Under the pieces are notes generated by a model that saw only the letters and a list, made by a program, of their open reading frames with translations, ran no database searches and was not told where the DNA came from. A stretch of DNA of 64,000 nt, taken from UBA1876 sp964515395 (GTDB lineage Bacteria; Synergistota; Synergistia; Synergistales; Thermovirgaceae). The position numbers and the translations under genes were made by a program. Positions within the stretch are counted from its first letter, which is position 1; every line of letters begins with the position of its first letter. The DNA is taken from contig CAZERC010000002.1 of NCBI GenBank assembly GCA_964515395.1, forward strand, positions 62,001 through 126,000, written 5' to 3'. Positions 8,329 through 16,805 of the stretch are shown here, one piece after another.

Positions 8329-9720
8329 ATGAGCAAATCAAAAACGGTGCATCCTTACATCCCGAATTCCGATCCGGGAATCCAGAAAGAAATGCTGGAG
8401 ACCATCGGGGTATCGAGCATCGACGAATTTTACAAGGGTATTCCGGAAAAGCTTCGTGTGAAGGGAATGCTGAACCTTCCCGAGGCGCTGCCGGCGGAGT
8501 GGGACCTGAAACGCCATGTAGAAGACATGATGCGGGAGAACGTATCGTGCCGTGATTCCCTCAGTTTTCTCGGCGGCGGTTGCTGGCAGCATCAGGTTCC
8601 TGCCGTCTGCGATGAAATCAACAGTCGGTCGGAGTTTTTGACGGCCTATGCCGGTGAGCCGTACGAAGATCACGGCAGATTCCAGGCCCTCTTTGAATAC
8701 GCCAGTATGATGGCTGAACTGCTTGAGATGGATGCCGTGAATGTCCCGACCTATGACGGGTCCCAGGCGGCAGCGACCTCTCTTCGGATGGCCTCGAGAA
8801 TAACCGGAAGGAAACGGGTGGTCGTGGCGGCAAATTCCCATCCCGACAGGATCAGGGTGATCAGAAACTATTGCTATCCCGATATATCCGTTGATGTGGT
8901 GGATTTTGACGAAAACACGGGATCCGTCACGTTTGAAAAAATCGAGGAACTCCTCGGAAACGACACGGCCGCCATATACATCGAGAACCCCTCCTTTTTC
9001 GGCACTATTGAGGCGGAAGGCGGGAAAATCGCCGAGAAGGCCCACGAAGCGGGAGCGCTTTTCGTCGTGAGCTGTGATCCGTCTTCACTGGGTGTTTTTA
9101 CGCCACCTGCAGGATACGGAGCAGACATTGTCTGTGGCGACCTTCAGCCTTTGGGCATGCACATGTATTACGGAGGAGCCCGGGCAGGGTTTATTGCTAC
9201 CAGGGACGAAGAAAAATTCGTCCTCGAATATCCCTCCAGGCTTTTCGGGATTGCGCCCACCACCCACAAGGAATGGGGGTTTGGTGATATCGCATGGGAA
9301 CGGTTGTCCTTCCATGACCGGGAAAACGCGAAGGAATTTGTAGGCACCGCTGCGGCATTGTGGGCCATAACAGCAGGAGTGTATCTTGCTCTCATGGGCC
9401 CCAGGGGCATGCAGGAGCTTGGCGAGGGAATCCTTAAAAGGAATGCCTATGCGAGGAAACGGCTTTCGTCCATACGGGGAGTGAAAAGCCTTTTCCCTGA
9501 AGGTGCCTGCTTCAAGGATTTTGGCCTGAATTTCGACGAGACGAAGAAATCGGTGAAAGAAATCAACGAAAGTCTCAGGGCTGAAGGAATCTTCGGCTGC
9601 GTGGACCTGTCCGGAACGCACCCGGACCTTGGTCAAAGCGGCCTTTTTGCCGTGACCGAAGTCCACAATGCATCCGACATCGACCGGCTTGCAGACGCCT
9701 TGCAAAGGGCCGTCGCATGA
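8329..9720 (+). CDS. GcvPA-like PLP-fold protein (glycine dehydrogenase subunit 1 homologue)
   Basis: A 463-residue homologue of the N-terminal half of glycine decarboxylase (P-protein). The overall layout fits GcvPA: YIPNSDPGIQKEMLETIGVS, then a FLGGG motif, SRSEFLTAYAG, YDGSQAA and the large fold-type I domain. Canonical GcvPA has a FLGxGxYDHYxPxxV motif and an AYTPYQPExSQGT motif; here these read FLGGGCWQHQVPAV and AYAGEPYEDHGRFQ. These are differences in conserved regions near the substrate site, so glycine may not be the substrate. GAGGAGG lies just upstream of the ATG. It is followed 33 bp later by the GcvPB-like partner. No gcvT, gcvH or lpd is nearby. Confidence 0.85.
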   Translation: MSKSKTVHPYIPNSDPGIQKEMLETIGVSSIDEFYKGIPEKLRVKGMLNLPEALPAEWDLKRHVEDMMRENVSCRDSLSFLGGGCWQHQVPAVCDEINSRSEFLTAYAGEPYEDHGRFQALFEYASMMAELLEMDAVNVPTYDGSQAAATSLRMASRITGRKRVVVAANSHPDRIRVIRNYCYPDISVDVVDFDENTGSVTFEKIEELLGNDTAAIYIENPSFFGTIEAEGGKIAEKAHEAGALFVVSCDPSSLGVFTPPAGYGADIVCGDLQPLGMHMYYGGARAGFIATRDEEKFVLEYPSRLFGIAPTTHKEWGFGDIAWERLSFHDRENAKEFVGTAAALWAITAGVYLALMGPRGMQELGEGILKRNAYARKRLSSIRGVKSLFPEGACFKDFGLNFDETKKSVKEINESLRAEGIFGCVDLSGTHPDLGQSGLFAVTEVHNASDIDRLADALQRAVA

Positions 9721-9753
9721 CCTGCGCGATTTTTGACAAGGGAGTTGAATGAT

Positions 9754-11316
9754 ATGGGGATGAATATGCAGACCAGGCTCAGGGATTTCCACCAGGCACG
9801 CTGGGATGAACCGATCATATACGAGCTCTCGAAACCGGGAGAGCGGGGTGTCCTGGTTCCCGAATTCGATGGAGAAGAGGTCGATGTCCGCGTACCGGAA
9901 GGCATGCAACGGTCCGGTGAAGTCAACCTTCCCGAGATGGGACAGATGCGGGTGCTGAGACATTTCCTGCGACTTTCCCAGGAGAATCTCGGCGCCGACC
10001 TGAATATCGATGTTGGCCAGGGGACATGCACCATGAAGTACAGCCCAAAAATCAATGAACAGCTGGCAGCGAACCCGAAGGTCGCCGAACTTCATCCCTA
10101 CCAGGATGAATCGACTGTTCAGGGGTTGCTCAGGATGATCCACGAGACGGATCTTTGCCTCCGTGAAATTTCAGGTATGGACAGATTCAGCCTGCAACAG
10201 GGTGGCGGATCCCATGCCCTGCTTGCCATTGCCTCAATCGTCAGGAAATGGGTCGACAGCAGGGGAGAATCGGATACCAGGGATGAAATCATTACCACCA
10301 TTTTCTCTCACCCTTCAAATGCTGCAGTAAGCAAACTGAAGGGCTTCAAGGTGATTACCATTTATCCCGCAGAAGACGGACGACCGGACATCGAAGCCCT
10401 CAAGGCCGCCGTTTCTAAGCGGACCGCCGCGCTTCTCATTACAAACCCCGAAGATATCGGGATCTATAACTCGAAGATCAAGGAGTTTACCGAGATCGTC
10501 CACGAAGCCGGAGGGATCTGCAGCTACGACCAGGCCAACCTCAACGGGATCATGGGCCTTACTCGGGCCAGGGAGGCCGGGTTCGACCTTTGTTTCTTTA
10601 ACCTGCACAAGACATTCTCCGCTCCTCACGGCTGTGGCGGACCTGGTGGAGGCGTTGTCGGCGCTACAGAAGAGCTCGCTGAATTCCTGCCCGTGCCCCT
10701 GGTTTCCTGCGACGAGAAAGAAGAGCGGTATTACCTCGATTACGATGTCCCGAATTCCATTGGCAAGGTCAAGGACTTTTATGGTGTCGTTCCCGTCATC
10801 CTGAAGGCCTACGCATGGATTCGCAGCCTCGGTGCAGAAGGACTTCTGGAGGCGGCGAAGGTGGCGGTTTTGAACAACAATTACCTGTTCAAAAAGATCC
10901 TCGAAATTCCAGGTTGTACGGCGCCATACGCAGAGGGTGAATTGAGGGTGGAACAGGTTCGCTACAGCTGGGAACCAATGACCCGGGAAACCGGTATCAC
11001 CACGGGGGATATTCAGAACCGAATGTTCGACTTCGGTGTTCATTACTGGACAAGTCACGAGCCATGGGTGGTGCCGGAACCGTTTACAATTGAACCCACA
11101 GAATCCTACTCCAAGGACGAGCTCGACGAATTCGTCGCCATACTCAAACATGTCGCAGAGGAAGCCCGTACCGATCCAGAGACGCTCAAAACCGCACCTC
11201 ACAGGAGCACTATCCATCACATCGATCACGACTACCTCGACGACCCCTCAAAATGGGCCATGACCTGGAGGGCGTACAAAAAGAAGTTCGACGGCTATTT
11301 CGAGCCGAAAAAGTAG
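9754..11316 (+). CDS. GcvPB-like PLP-dependent decarboxylase subunit
   Basis: Homologue of the catalytic C-terminal half of the glycine cleavage P-protein, 520 residues. It retains GTCTMKYSPKINE and the PLP-lysine segment NLHKTFSAPHGCGGPGGG. The motif that is usually LQPAAGAHGE reads LQQGGGSHALL. The end PETLKTAPHRSTIHHID matches the family, followed by an extra about 25 residues rich in Lys and aromatics. The ATG at 9754 follows AAGGGAG with 9-nt spacing; a TTG at 9733 is in frame but less likely. It should form a heterotetramer with the preceding subunit and decarboxylate an amino acid. Whether it needs an H-protein encoded elsewhere is unknown. Confidence 0.85.
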   Translation: MGMNMQTRLRDFHQARWDEPIIYELSKPGERGVLVPEFDGEEVDVRVPEGMQRSGEVNLPEMGQMRVLRHFLRLSQENLGADLNIDVGQGTCTMKYSPKINEQLAANPKVAELHPYQDESTVQGLLRMIHETDLCLREISGMDRFSLQQGGGSHALLAIASIVRKWVDSRGESDTRDEIITTIFSHPSNAAVSKLKGFKVITIYPAEDGRPDIEALKAAVSKRTAALLITNPEDIGIYNSKIKEFTEIVHEAGGICSYDQANLNGIMGLTRAREAGFDLCFFNLHKTFSAPHGCGGPGGGVVGATEELAEFLPVPLVSCDEKEERYYLDYDVPNSIGKVKDFYGVVPVILKAYAWIRSLGAEGLLEAAKVAVLNNNYLFKKILEIPGCTAPYAEGELRVEQVRYSWEPMTRETGITTGDIQNRMFDFGVHYWTSHEPWVVPEPFTIEPTESYSKDELDEFVAILKHVAEEARTDPETLKTAPHRSTIHHIDHDYLDDPSKWAMTWRAYKKKFDGYFEPKK

Positions 11317-11332
11317 GAGTTCTTCCATAGCC

Positions 11333-12454
11333 ATGAAGCGTCTCGGGCTGATCATCAATCCGATAGCCGGCATGGGAGGTCCTGTTGGTCTCAAGGGAAC
11401 CGATGGCCGTGCCACCTACGAAGAAGCCCTGCGTCGCGGCGCGGTCCCGCGCGCGGAACAACGCGCGCGGGAAGTCCTTCCTGCGCTGGCGGAGCACGGG
11501 GATGACCTGCAAATCCTCACCTGCACAGGGTCCATGGGTGAAACGGTGGTCTCACGAGCCGGCTTGAGGTACAGACTTGTTCTTGATCATCCCAAAAAGG
11601 AACTTTCCACCGGGGAGGATACGATCCGGGCTGCCCGCCTGATGCTCCAGGAAGGCATTGATCTTCTCCTGTTCGCAGGAGGTGATGGGACAGCCCGTGA
11701 CGTGTGTGAAGGCATCGGGACTTCCGTTCCCGCCCTGGGTATCCCGGCGGGGGTCAAGATCCATTCGGGAGTTTTTGCCGTCAACCCTGAAAGGGCGGGA
11801 GAAATTGCAAGAACCTTTCTTTTCGGAGGCGCAAGAGGACGGACACAGGAAATGGAAGTCATGGACATCGATGAAGATGCATTCAGGGCTGACCGCGTGC
11901 AGGCAAGGCTTTATGGTTACCTTGCTGTCCCGTGGGACAGAGGCAGGGTGCAAGGAGCAAAAGCAGGCTCAGCGGCTTCGGAAAACCTTTCACAGCAGGC
12001 GGTTGCGGAAAATATTGTCGAGAACATGTCTTCCGAAAGAATTTATATTCTGGCTCCTGGAACGACGGTGAGGGAAGTCGCGCGCCGTCTTGGAGTCGAG
12101 AAAACGCTATTGGGAGTCGATGCCGTCAAATCCGGCAAGCTTCTGGCACGGGACCTGAATGAAATGGATCTTCTTGATCTGGTGCAAAGGAATCCATGTA
12201 CCATTGTGGTCAGCCCAATTGGAGGCCAGGGGTATATCTTTGGAAGGGGAAACCAGCAGATCAGCCCCAGGGTCATTCAAGCCGCAGGGAAAGAGAATAT
12301 ACTTGTGGCCGCGACACCTCACAAACTCGCATCGCTGGCGGGCAGGCCTCTGCTCGTTGATACCGGCAACGCAGAGCTTGACCGCAGGTTGCAAGGTCCA
12401 TGGCCGATTGTGACAGGGTACCACGAGAAAAGCATGTACCCCGTTACGTATTAG
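11333..12454 (+). CDS. COG3199 ATP-NAD kinase-like protein (AcoX-related)
   Basis: Diacylglycerol/NAD-kinase fold protein of 373 residues. It begins MKRLGLIINPIAGMGGPVGL, a signature of the COG3199 group, and carries the kinase-loop motif FAGGDGTARDV with GGDGT at about residue 115. A second conserved block is SPIGGQGYIFGRGNQQISP. Members are annotated as predicted polyphosphate- or ATP-dependent NAD kinases, and relatives (AcoX) sit in acetoin-type catabolic operons with no settled function. It starts 16 bp after the GcvPB-like gene and ends at a strong hairpin, so it is the last gene of the operon. It might phosphorylate a pathway intermediate rather than NAD (inference). Confidence 0.85.
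   Translation: MKRLGLIINPIAGMGGPVGLKGTDGRATYEEALRRGAVPRAEQRAREVLPALAEHGDDLQILTCTGSMGETVVSRAGLRYRLVLDHPKKELSTGEDTIRAARLMLQEGIDLLLFAGGDGTARDVCEGIGTSVPALGIPAGVKIHSGVFAVNPERAGEIARTFLFGGARGRTQEMEVMDIDEDAFRADRVQARLYGYLAVPWDRGRVQGAKAGSAASENLSQQAVAENIVENMSSERIYILAPGTTVREVARRLGVEKTLLGVDAVKSGKLLARDLNEMDLLDLVQRNPCTIVVSPIGGQGYIFGRGNQQISPRVIQAAGKENILVAATPHKLASLAGRPLLVDTGNAELDRRLQGPWPIVTGYHEKSMYPVTY
11445..11472. repeat. Perfect 11-bp GC inverted repeat inside the COG3199 gene
   Basis: TCCCGCGCGCG (11445-11455) and CGCGCGCGGGA (11462-11472) are perfect reverse complements around the 6-nt loop GAACAA. The repeat encodes an Arg/Ala-rich stretch around PRAEQRARE and is far richer in CpG than its surroundings. 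Confidence 0.8.
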
Positions 12455-12474
12455 ACGAATACACAGGAAAAGGA

Positions 12475-12505
12475 AAAACCAGGGGGCCGTCGGCCCCCTG
12501 GTTTT
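12475..12505. terminator. Bidirectional terminator between COG3199 and flavodoxin-like genes
   Basis: A perfect 14-bp stem (12475-12488 and 12492-12505) with a 3-nt loop GTC; outer base pairs are AAAA/TTTT, giving a short U tract in either direction. It separates two convergent genes. Confidence 0.8.
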
Positions 12506-12538
12506 CGGCAGAAGATTTCTGTCAATACCGGTACGGAT

Positions 12539-13093
12539 TTAGCGAGCACATTCCATTCCGAGTCGCTTCGCCTCTTCAAGCCAGTCGGTACCCTCGACGT
12601 CGTCAGGGCCCTCGACACCTGAGGCATGGACACTGCCGAGGATTGTCATACCCAAAAGAGATGTCGATTTATCCAGTGCGAAATCCATACCGCTGAAGAC
12701 GTCGCTTGCCACATCACCTGCTGCGGCAAGAAGGACACACCCTTTTTGCTTCAGGGTCTTTGCCGCCTTGTCTGAAGCATAGGGCAACAGCCGGTCCCAG
12801 AGCAGCTTTATCTGTGCGCTCCAGCTGTACCAGTAAAGGGGCGACGCGAAAACGAGCACATCGGCATTATCAATTGCCGCGTACACGGTTTCCATGTCGT
12901 CTTCAATCACACAGTGTTTACCCGTCTCCCAGCATTTCCGGCAGTCGACACATGGCTTGATGGATTGTTCACTCAACCGGATGAAATTCACCTCGGCGCC
13001 GGCTTCGCGGGCTCCATCCGCAAAGGACAATGACAGCTTTTCCGTATTCCCGTTTTTTCTCGGGCTTCCAAGCAGAACAAGCATTTTCTTCAT
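12539..13093 (-). CDS. NADPH-dependent FMN reductase / flavodoxin-fold oxidoreductase
   Basis: A 184-residue flavodoxin-fold protein. The N-terminus MLVLLGSPRKNGNTEKL is the FMN phosphate-binding loop of the NADPH-dependent FMN reductase and iron-sulfur flavoprotein families. A CVDCRKCWETGKHC cluster near residue 50 has the compact Cys spacing found in iron-sulfur flavoproteins and related multimeric flavodoxin WrbA-like proteins. The flavin loop ASPLYWYSW follows. GGAGG precedes the ATG, which overlaps the stop of the upstream aldolase gene, so the two form an operon. It probably transfers electrons in the same catabolic context; the partner is unknown. Confidence 0.85.
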   Translation of the reverse strand: MKKMLVLLGSPRKNGNTEKLSLSFADGAREAGAEVNFIRLSEQSIKPCVDCRKCWETGKHCVIEDDMETVYAAIDNADVLVFASPLYWYSWSAQIKLLWDRLLPYASDKAAKTLKQKGCVLLAAAGDVASDVFSGMDFALDKSTSLLGMTILGSVHASGVEGPDDVEGTDWLEEAKRLGMECAR

Positions 13094-13992
13094 GACGAAA
13101 CCTCCTCGTAGTACTCTTTGAACTCGTCGTGAATCGCAATGATTTCATTTCGTACCTTTTCAACCACCGGTTCAAGGGGCGGACGCGGTGGTCCGCCGTA
13201 CAATCCCGCGTGATCCATTGCGGCCTTGAGGCCGGGAACTCCGAACCTCTTGGTGACGGCCTGGTTGATGTCTATCAGCGCGAGCTGCAACCGGCGCGCC
13301 ATGTCCATTTTACCCTCGGCAAAGGCGTCGAAAATAGCACGGCAGGCTTCCGGGAAAATATTTGCGACGCCCATGGTCGCTCCCGAGCACCCGACGGCAA
13401 GGGAAGGAAGCAGAAAACTCCCCGATCCGGCAAATACCGAAAAATCTTCTGCGGCGTTCTTGCAGATCATCGATATCTGGACGATGTCGCCGGAGCTGTC
13501 CTTGATGCCGGTGATATTCCTGTGGGTCGAAAGTTTCGAGACAAGCTTCCAGTCCAGGTTCCAGCCGGTATTGGCGGGCATGTTGTAAAGGACCACAGGA
13601 ACAAAAGAAGCGTCGGCCACGGTGGTGAAATATTTCATCACGGCTTCCGGTGAATTTTGTCCCTTATAATAGTGTGGTGGAAGGACAAGTACGGCATCGC
13701 AACCGGCTTCCGAGGCTGCGACGCTCAGTTCGGCCGTTTCCGACGTTGATGGGCAGTGTGTGCCGGCAATGAGCGTGAAACGTCCCTCTGAAAGGTCGGC
13801 ACAGGCCTTGAAGAGCTCGACTCTTTCTGAAAAACTGAGAAGTGGCCACTCGCCGTTGGAACCGGCAATGACAAGGCCGTCCAGGGGAGTTTGCTTCCAG
13901 TGGCGGATATTCCCCTCGAGGGCGTCAAAGGCGATTTCTCCTTCGGGAGTGAAGGGTGTCGGGATCGGTGCGAACATTCCCTTTAGTATCAT
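13090..13992 (-). CDS. Class I aldolase of the DHDPS/NAL family, 4-hydroxy-2-oxoglutarate aldolase-like
   Basis: TIM-barrel Schiff-base aldolase, 300 residues. It has GSNGEWPLLSFSER (the usual family motif is GTTGE), the catalytic Tyr in VVLYNMPANTG and the Schiff-base Lys in ITGIKDSSGD. From memory, the C-terminal stretch AVTKRFGVPGLKAAMD and LYGGPPRPPLEP is strikingly like mammalian HOGA1, which splits 4-hydroxy-2-oxoglutarate into glyoxylate and pyruvate in hydroxyproline breakdown. Lysine-biosynthetic DHDPS is therefore less likely. The start at 13992 has AAAGGA upstream; the frame stays open further 5' but that extension lacks family similarity. The function is inferred and N-acetylneuraminate lyase-like or other 2-keto acid aldolase roles remain possible. 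Confidence 0.85.
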   Translation of the reverse strand: MILKGMFAPIPTPFTPEGEIAFDALEGNIRHWKQTPLDGLVIAGSNGEWPLLSFSERVELFKACADLSEGRFTLIAGTHCPSTSETAELSVAASEAGCDAVLVLPPHYYKGQNSPEAVMKYFTTVADASFVPVVLYNMPANTGWNLDWKLVSKLSTHRNITGIKDSSGDIVQISMICKNAAEDFSVFAGSGSFLLPSLAVGCSGATMGVANIFPEACRAIFDAFAEGKMDMARRLQLALIDINQAVTKRFGVPGLKAAMDHAGLYGGPPRPPLEPVVEKVRNEIIAIHDEFKEYYEEVSS

Positions 13993-14148
13993 TGTGACAC
14001 GTCCTTTCGGAGTCGGAGTCACACTGCCTGGACCGGCGGCAAAGGGACCGGAATTAAAGGATAGCCGTTGACAGGTTTCAGCGCAAGGAAAAGACATTCA
14101 GGAGATCACGTGAGCTGGAGGTTTATATAGTTTTCCTCGGAGGATGGC

Positions 14149-15081
14149 ATGGGCGAGATACGGGTCGGTACGTGTTCATGGAGTGACAGGAGCCTTTTGT
14201 CAAGCGGATGGTATCCGCCAAAGGCGAATGACGCCGCCAAGAGGCTGCGGTTTTACGCGAACCACTTCGATACCGTTGAAATCGACAGCAGTTTTTATGC
14301 CATACCCCAGGAGCCTGTCATTTATCAGTGGGTTTCCCGGACGCAACCCGATTTTATCTTCAATATCAAGTCTTTCGGTCTTTTTACACACCATGCGGTT
14401 CATACCGCATCCCTGCCGCGACACATCAGGGAAGAGACCCAAAAGGAACGGATACGCTTAACGGACCTTCCGAAGAAACACAGAAGGGAGATCTGGGACA
14501 CCTTTTTCGAGCGCGTCATGGTGCTTCACAGGATGGGCAGGCTGGGATACCTGCTGTTTCAGTTTCCCCCGTCTTTCGAATACAGCGAATCGGCGCTCGA
14601 TTATATCAAAAGGCTGGCCGATCTCAGCAGGCCGGCAAGGGCAGCCATAGAGATCCGCCATCGCTCATGGATGGAGAAAGGGCGGAAGGAAAGACTTCTG
14701 GACGTCCTTCGTGAAGAAAACCTGGCCTACGTGGCCGTCGACGAACCGCGGCTGCTCTGGACAGTCCCATTCGAATGGCATGTCACCGCCACATGGGCGT
14801 CGGTACTGAGATTACACGGAAGAAACGGCGAAGCCTGGATGAAAAAAGGCGCGTCCGTTGCGGAGCGCTTTGCGTACAGGTATGATTCCGCCGAACTCGG
14901 GACTTTGGCGGAGGAGTCCAGGCGTCAGGTGGAATCTACTGAACGGATATATGTCATGTTCAACAACTGTTTTCGGGACTATGCGGTGAAAAACGCCCTT
15001 GAAATGAAGGAATTGCTCGGAATCGGAGGTTCCGTCGATTCCGGAGAGCAGAAGGGGCTGGATCTTGACCAGGGGTTCTGA
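14149..15081 (+). CDS. DUF72 (YecE-like) family protein
   Basis: A 310-residue TIM-barrel-like protein of the DUF72 family, function unknown. Typical features are the N-terminal IRVGTCSWSDRSLLSSGWYP, the FDTVEIDSSFYAIP segment, FIFNIKSFGLFTHH, LLFQFPPSF, the AIEIRHRSWM motif and a late YVMFNNCFRDYAVKNAL. The start is supported by GGAGGA 4 nt before the ATG. It stands first in a plus-strand run, divergent from the aldolase operon with a 156-bp gap in which no clear promoter was identified. Confidence 0.9.
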   Translation: MGEIRVGTCSWSDRSLLSSGWYPPKANDAAKRLRFYANHFDTVEIDSSFYAIPQEPVIYQWVSRTQPDFIFNIKSFGLFTHHAVHTASLPRHIREETQKERIRLTDLPKKHRREIWDTFFERVMVLHRMGRLGYLLFQFPPSFEYSESALDYIKRLADLSRPARAAIEIRHRSWMEKGRKERLLDVLREENLAYVAVDEPRLLWTVPFEWHVTATWASVLRLHGRNGEAWMKKGASVAERFAYRYDSAELGTLAEESRRQVESTERIYVMFNNCFRDYAVKNALEMKELLGIGGSVDSGEQKGLDLDQGF

Positions 15082-15120
15082 CTGGATAAAAAAACCTCTG
15101 AGCCACAGGGGGGCACATCC

Positions 15121-16095
15121 ATGAATATTCTTTTCGGAGGAAAGGCTTTCGAGAAACTTTTGCCACATTTCAGGGGCCTCCTTGAGGGGCACAGTCTCTT
15201 TGTTGCGGCCGATGCTCAAGATCTGCCCGGACTTGTAAAGAAAGCCGATGTCCTTGTGACAGGCCCGATGCCCGTGACGGAAGAACTTTTGTCCAACGCC
15301 CGAAATCTCAGGCTTGTCCAGCAATGGGGAGTCGGGGTCGATATGATCGATATCGGCGCCTGCTCTAAACAGGGAGTCCTTGTCTGCAACGTTCCTTCAC
15401 GCGGTACGGGAAATGCGGAAGGTGTCGCGGAAATAGCAATACTTCACTTGCTGATTCTTGCACGGAGATATGGAAAGGCAATTCAGAACCTCAAGAAGAA
15501 GAGACTCTATTCCCCCCAGGGGGTTTCACTTTGGGGGAAGAAGGCCGTTGTGATCGGACTCGGGAATGTAGGACAATGCATCGTGAATCGCTTGCGCGGC
15601 TTCGGAATGCGGATCTCGGGCGTCAACCGGACGAAACGCCCGGAACACGAAGCACTTGGCCTCGATGGTCTGTATGGGTTCGAGGGCATGAAAACAGCTT
15701 TGGAAGGAAGTCGTTTTGTTTTGTTGGCTCTGGAGCTTAACGAAGCCACCCGGGGTTTTGCCGGTGACGAATTTTTTGATTGTCTTCCGAAGGGAAGCTT
15801 TTTCGTTAATGTCGGAAGGGCAGGACTCGTCGAAAGGCCTGCCCTGGAAAGGGCGCTGGAAAGAAAAAATCTTGCAGGCGCGGGACTGGATGTTTTCTGG
15901 GATGAGCCTGCCGATCCATATGATCCACTTCTTGCGGACCCACGGGTCGTGGTGACCCCGCACATTGGTGGCATCACCGACGCTGCCTTTGACCATATCA
16001 CCTCCTTCGTGGTCGGCAACATCAACCGGATTGCGGCGGGAAAGAGGCCGGAGTCGCTGTTGAATCCGGAATCCATGGAAGGATTCCAGGCATGA
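15121..16095 (+). CDS. D-isomer-specific 2-hydroxyacid dehydrogenase
   Basis: NAD(P)-dependent interconversion of a D-2-hydroxyacid and 2-oxoacid; 324 residues. The catalytic-domain start has QQWGVGVDMIDIGACSKQGV, the Rossmann motif is GLGNVGQCIV at about residue 145, and the catalytic Arg, Glu and His are in NVGRAGLVERP, LDVFWDEP and VTPHIGG. It is preceded by AGGGGGG. The stop overlaps the ATG of the following HAD phosphatase by 4 nt (ATGA), so they are co-translated. Candidates for the substrate include phosphoglycerate, glyoxylate or hydroxypyruvate; none can be chosen from sequence alone. Confidence 0.9.
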   Translation: MNILFGGKAFEKLLPHFRGLLEGHSLFVAADAQDLPGLVKKADVLVTGPMPVTEELLSNARNLRLVQQWGVGVDMIDIGACSKQGVLVCNVPSRGTGNAEGVAEIAILHLLILARRYGKAIQNLKKKRLYSPQGVSLWGKKAVVIGLGNVGQCIVNRLRGFGMRISGVNRTKRPEHEALGLDGLYGFEGMKTALEGSRFVLLALELNEATRGFAGDEFFDCLPKGSFFVNVGRAGLVERPALERALERKNLAGAGLDVFWDEPADPYDPLLADPRVVVTPHIGGITDAAFDHITSFVVGNINRIAAGKRPESLLNPESMEGFQA

Positions 16096-16805
16096 CAGAA
16101 ACAGGACGGGTTTCGATGACAGTCTGTGAAACCGCAGACAGGGTGCGAAACGTACTTTTCGATTTCGACATGACACTCGTCGACAGCAGCGAGGGAGTGG
16201 CTGCCGGTTTACAAGGGCTCTCGGAAGTCTTTTCCCTTCGAAAACCTTCAAAAGAAGAAATTCGCAAGACCATCGGACTTCCCATGCCTGAAGCTATGAA
16301 AGCGCTGTGGGGAGACTGCAGGAGTGAATGGCTCAGGCATTACCGGGAGAAACTCTCTTTTGTTGAGCGTTCGTCTTTGAAAATGTTGCCCGGAGCGGCA
16401 AGCCTTCTTGAAATCCTGAAGGAGATGCATGTCTCCTGCGCAGTGGTCTCGAACAGGGGGTCCCTGAAAGAGCTTGTCGAGGAATTTGGTCTCACTTCCT
16501 TTTTCAGGACGGTGCTTGTCCTGAATGACGGTCTTCCGCCGAAACCTGATCCCGCGTCCCTGGTCCTTGCCATGGAAAGGCTGAAAGCAAAACGTGACGA
16601 TACAATTTACATAGGTGATTCAACGATAGACGTGGAAGCCTCCCGAAGGGCGGGAATTCCCTGTTTTGCCGTAACCACCGGTGCGACTCCGGGAAAGGAC
16701 CTCCGTACGGCAGGGGCCTTTGCTGTGTTTGCTTCCTGTCTGGATATTGCCCGATTGTTTCGGTTGAGAAAAGCTGAGGGGACTTGCGAGCGTGATGGAA
16801 CATAA
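16092..16805 (+). CDS. HAD-superfamily phosphatase (phosphoglycolate phosphatase-like)
   Basis: Hydrolase of 237 residues in HAD subfamily IA. Motif I is LFDFDMTLVDSSEG, with the nucleophile Asp and the DxD-like general acid replaced by the pattern DFDMT that is common in this group. Motif II is in VVSNRG, motif III the Lys of LPPKPDP, motif IV IYIGDSTIDVEAS. The cap lies between motifs I and II (QGLSEVFSLRKPSKEEIRKT). It overlaps the upstream dehydrogenase stop (ATGA) and the downstream membrane protein start by 14 nt, indicating tight coupling. An internal ATG at 16116 is an alternative start. The substrate is probably a small phosphorylated metabolite. Confidence 0.88.
   Translation: MTETGRVSMTVCETADRVRNVLFDFDMTLVDSSEGVAAGLQGLSEVFSLRKPSKEEIRKTIGLPMPEAMKALWGDCRSEWLRHYREKLSFVERSSLKMLPGAASLLEILKEMHVSCAVVSNRGSLKELVEEFGLTSFFRTVLVLNDGLPPKPDPASLVLAMERLKAKRDDTIYIGDSTIDVEASRRAGIPCFAVTTGATPGKDLRTAGAFAVFASCLDIARLFRLRKAEGTCERDGT

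Noticed and set aside
8329..11316. Calling the pair a standard glycine cleavage P-protein (gcvPA, gcvPB)
   Set aside because: Homology is clear, but several near-invariant active-site-region motifs differ and the T, H and L genes are not adjacent, so the gene symbols were withheld.
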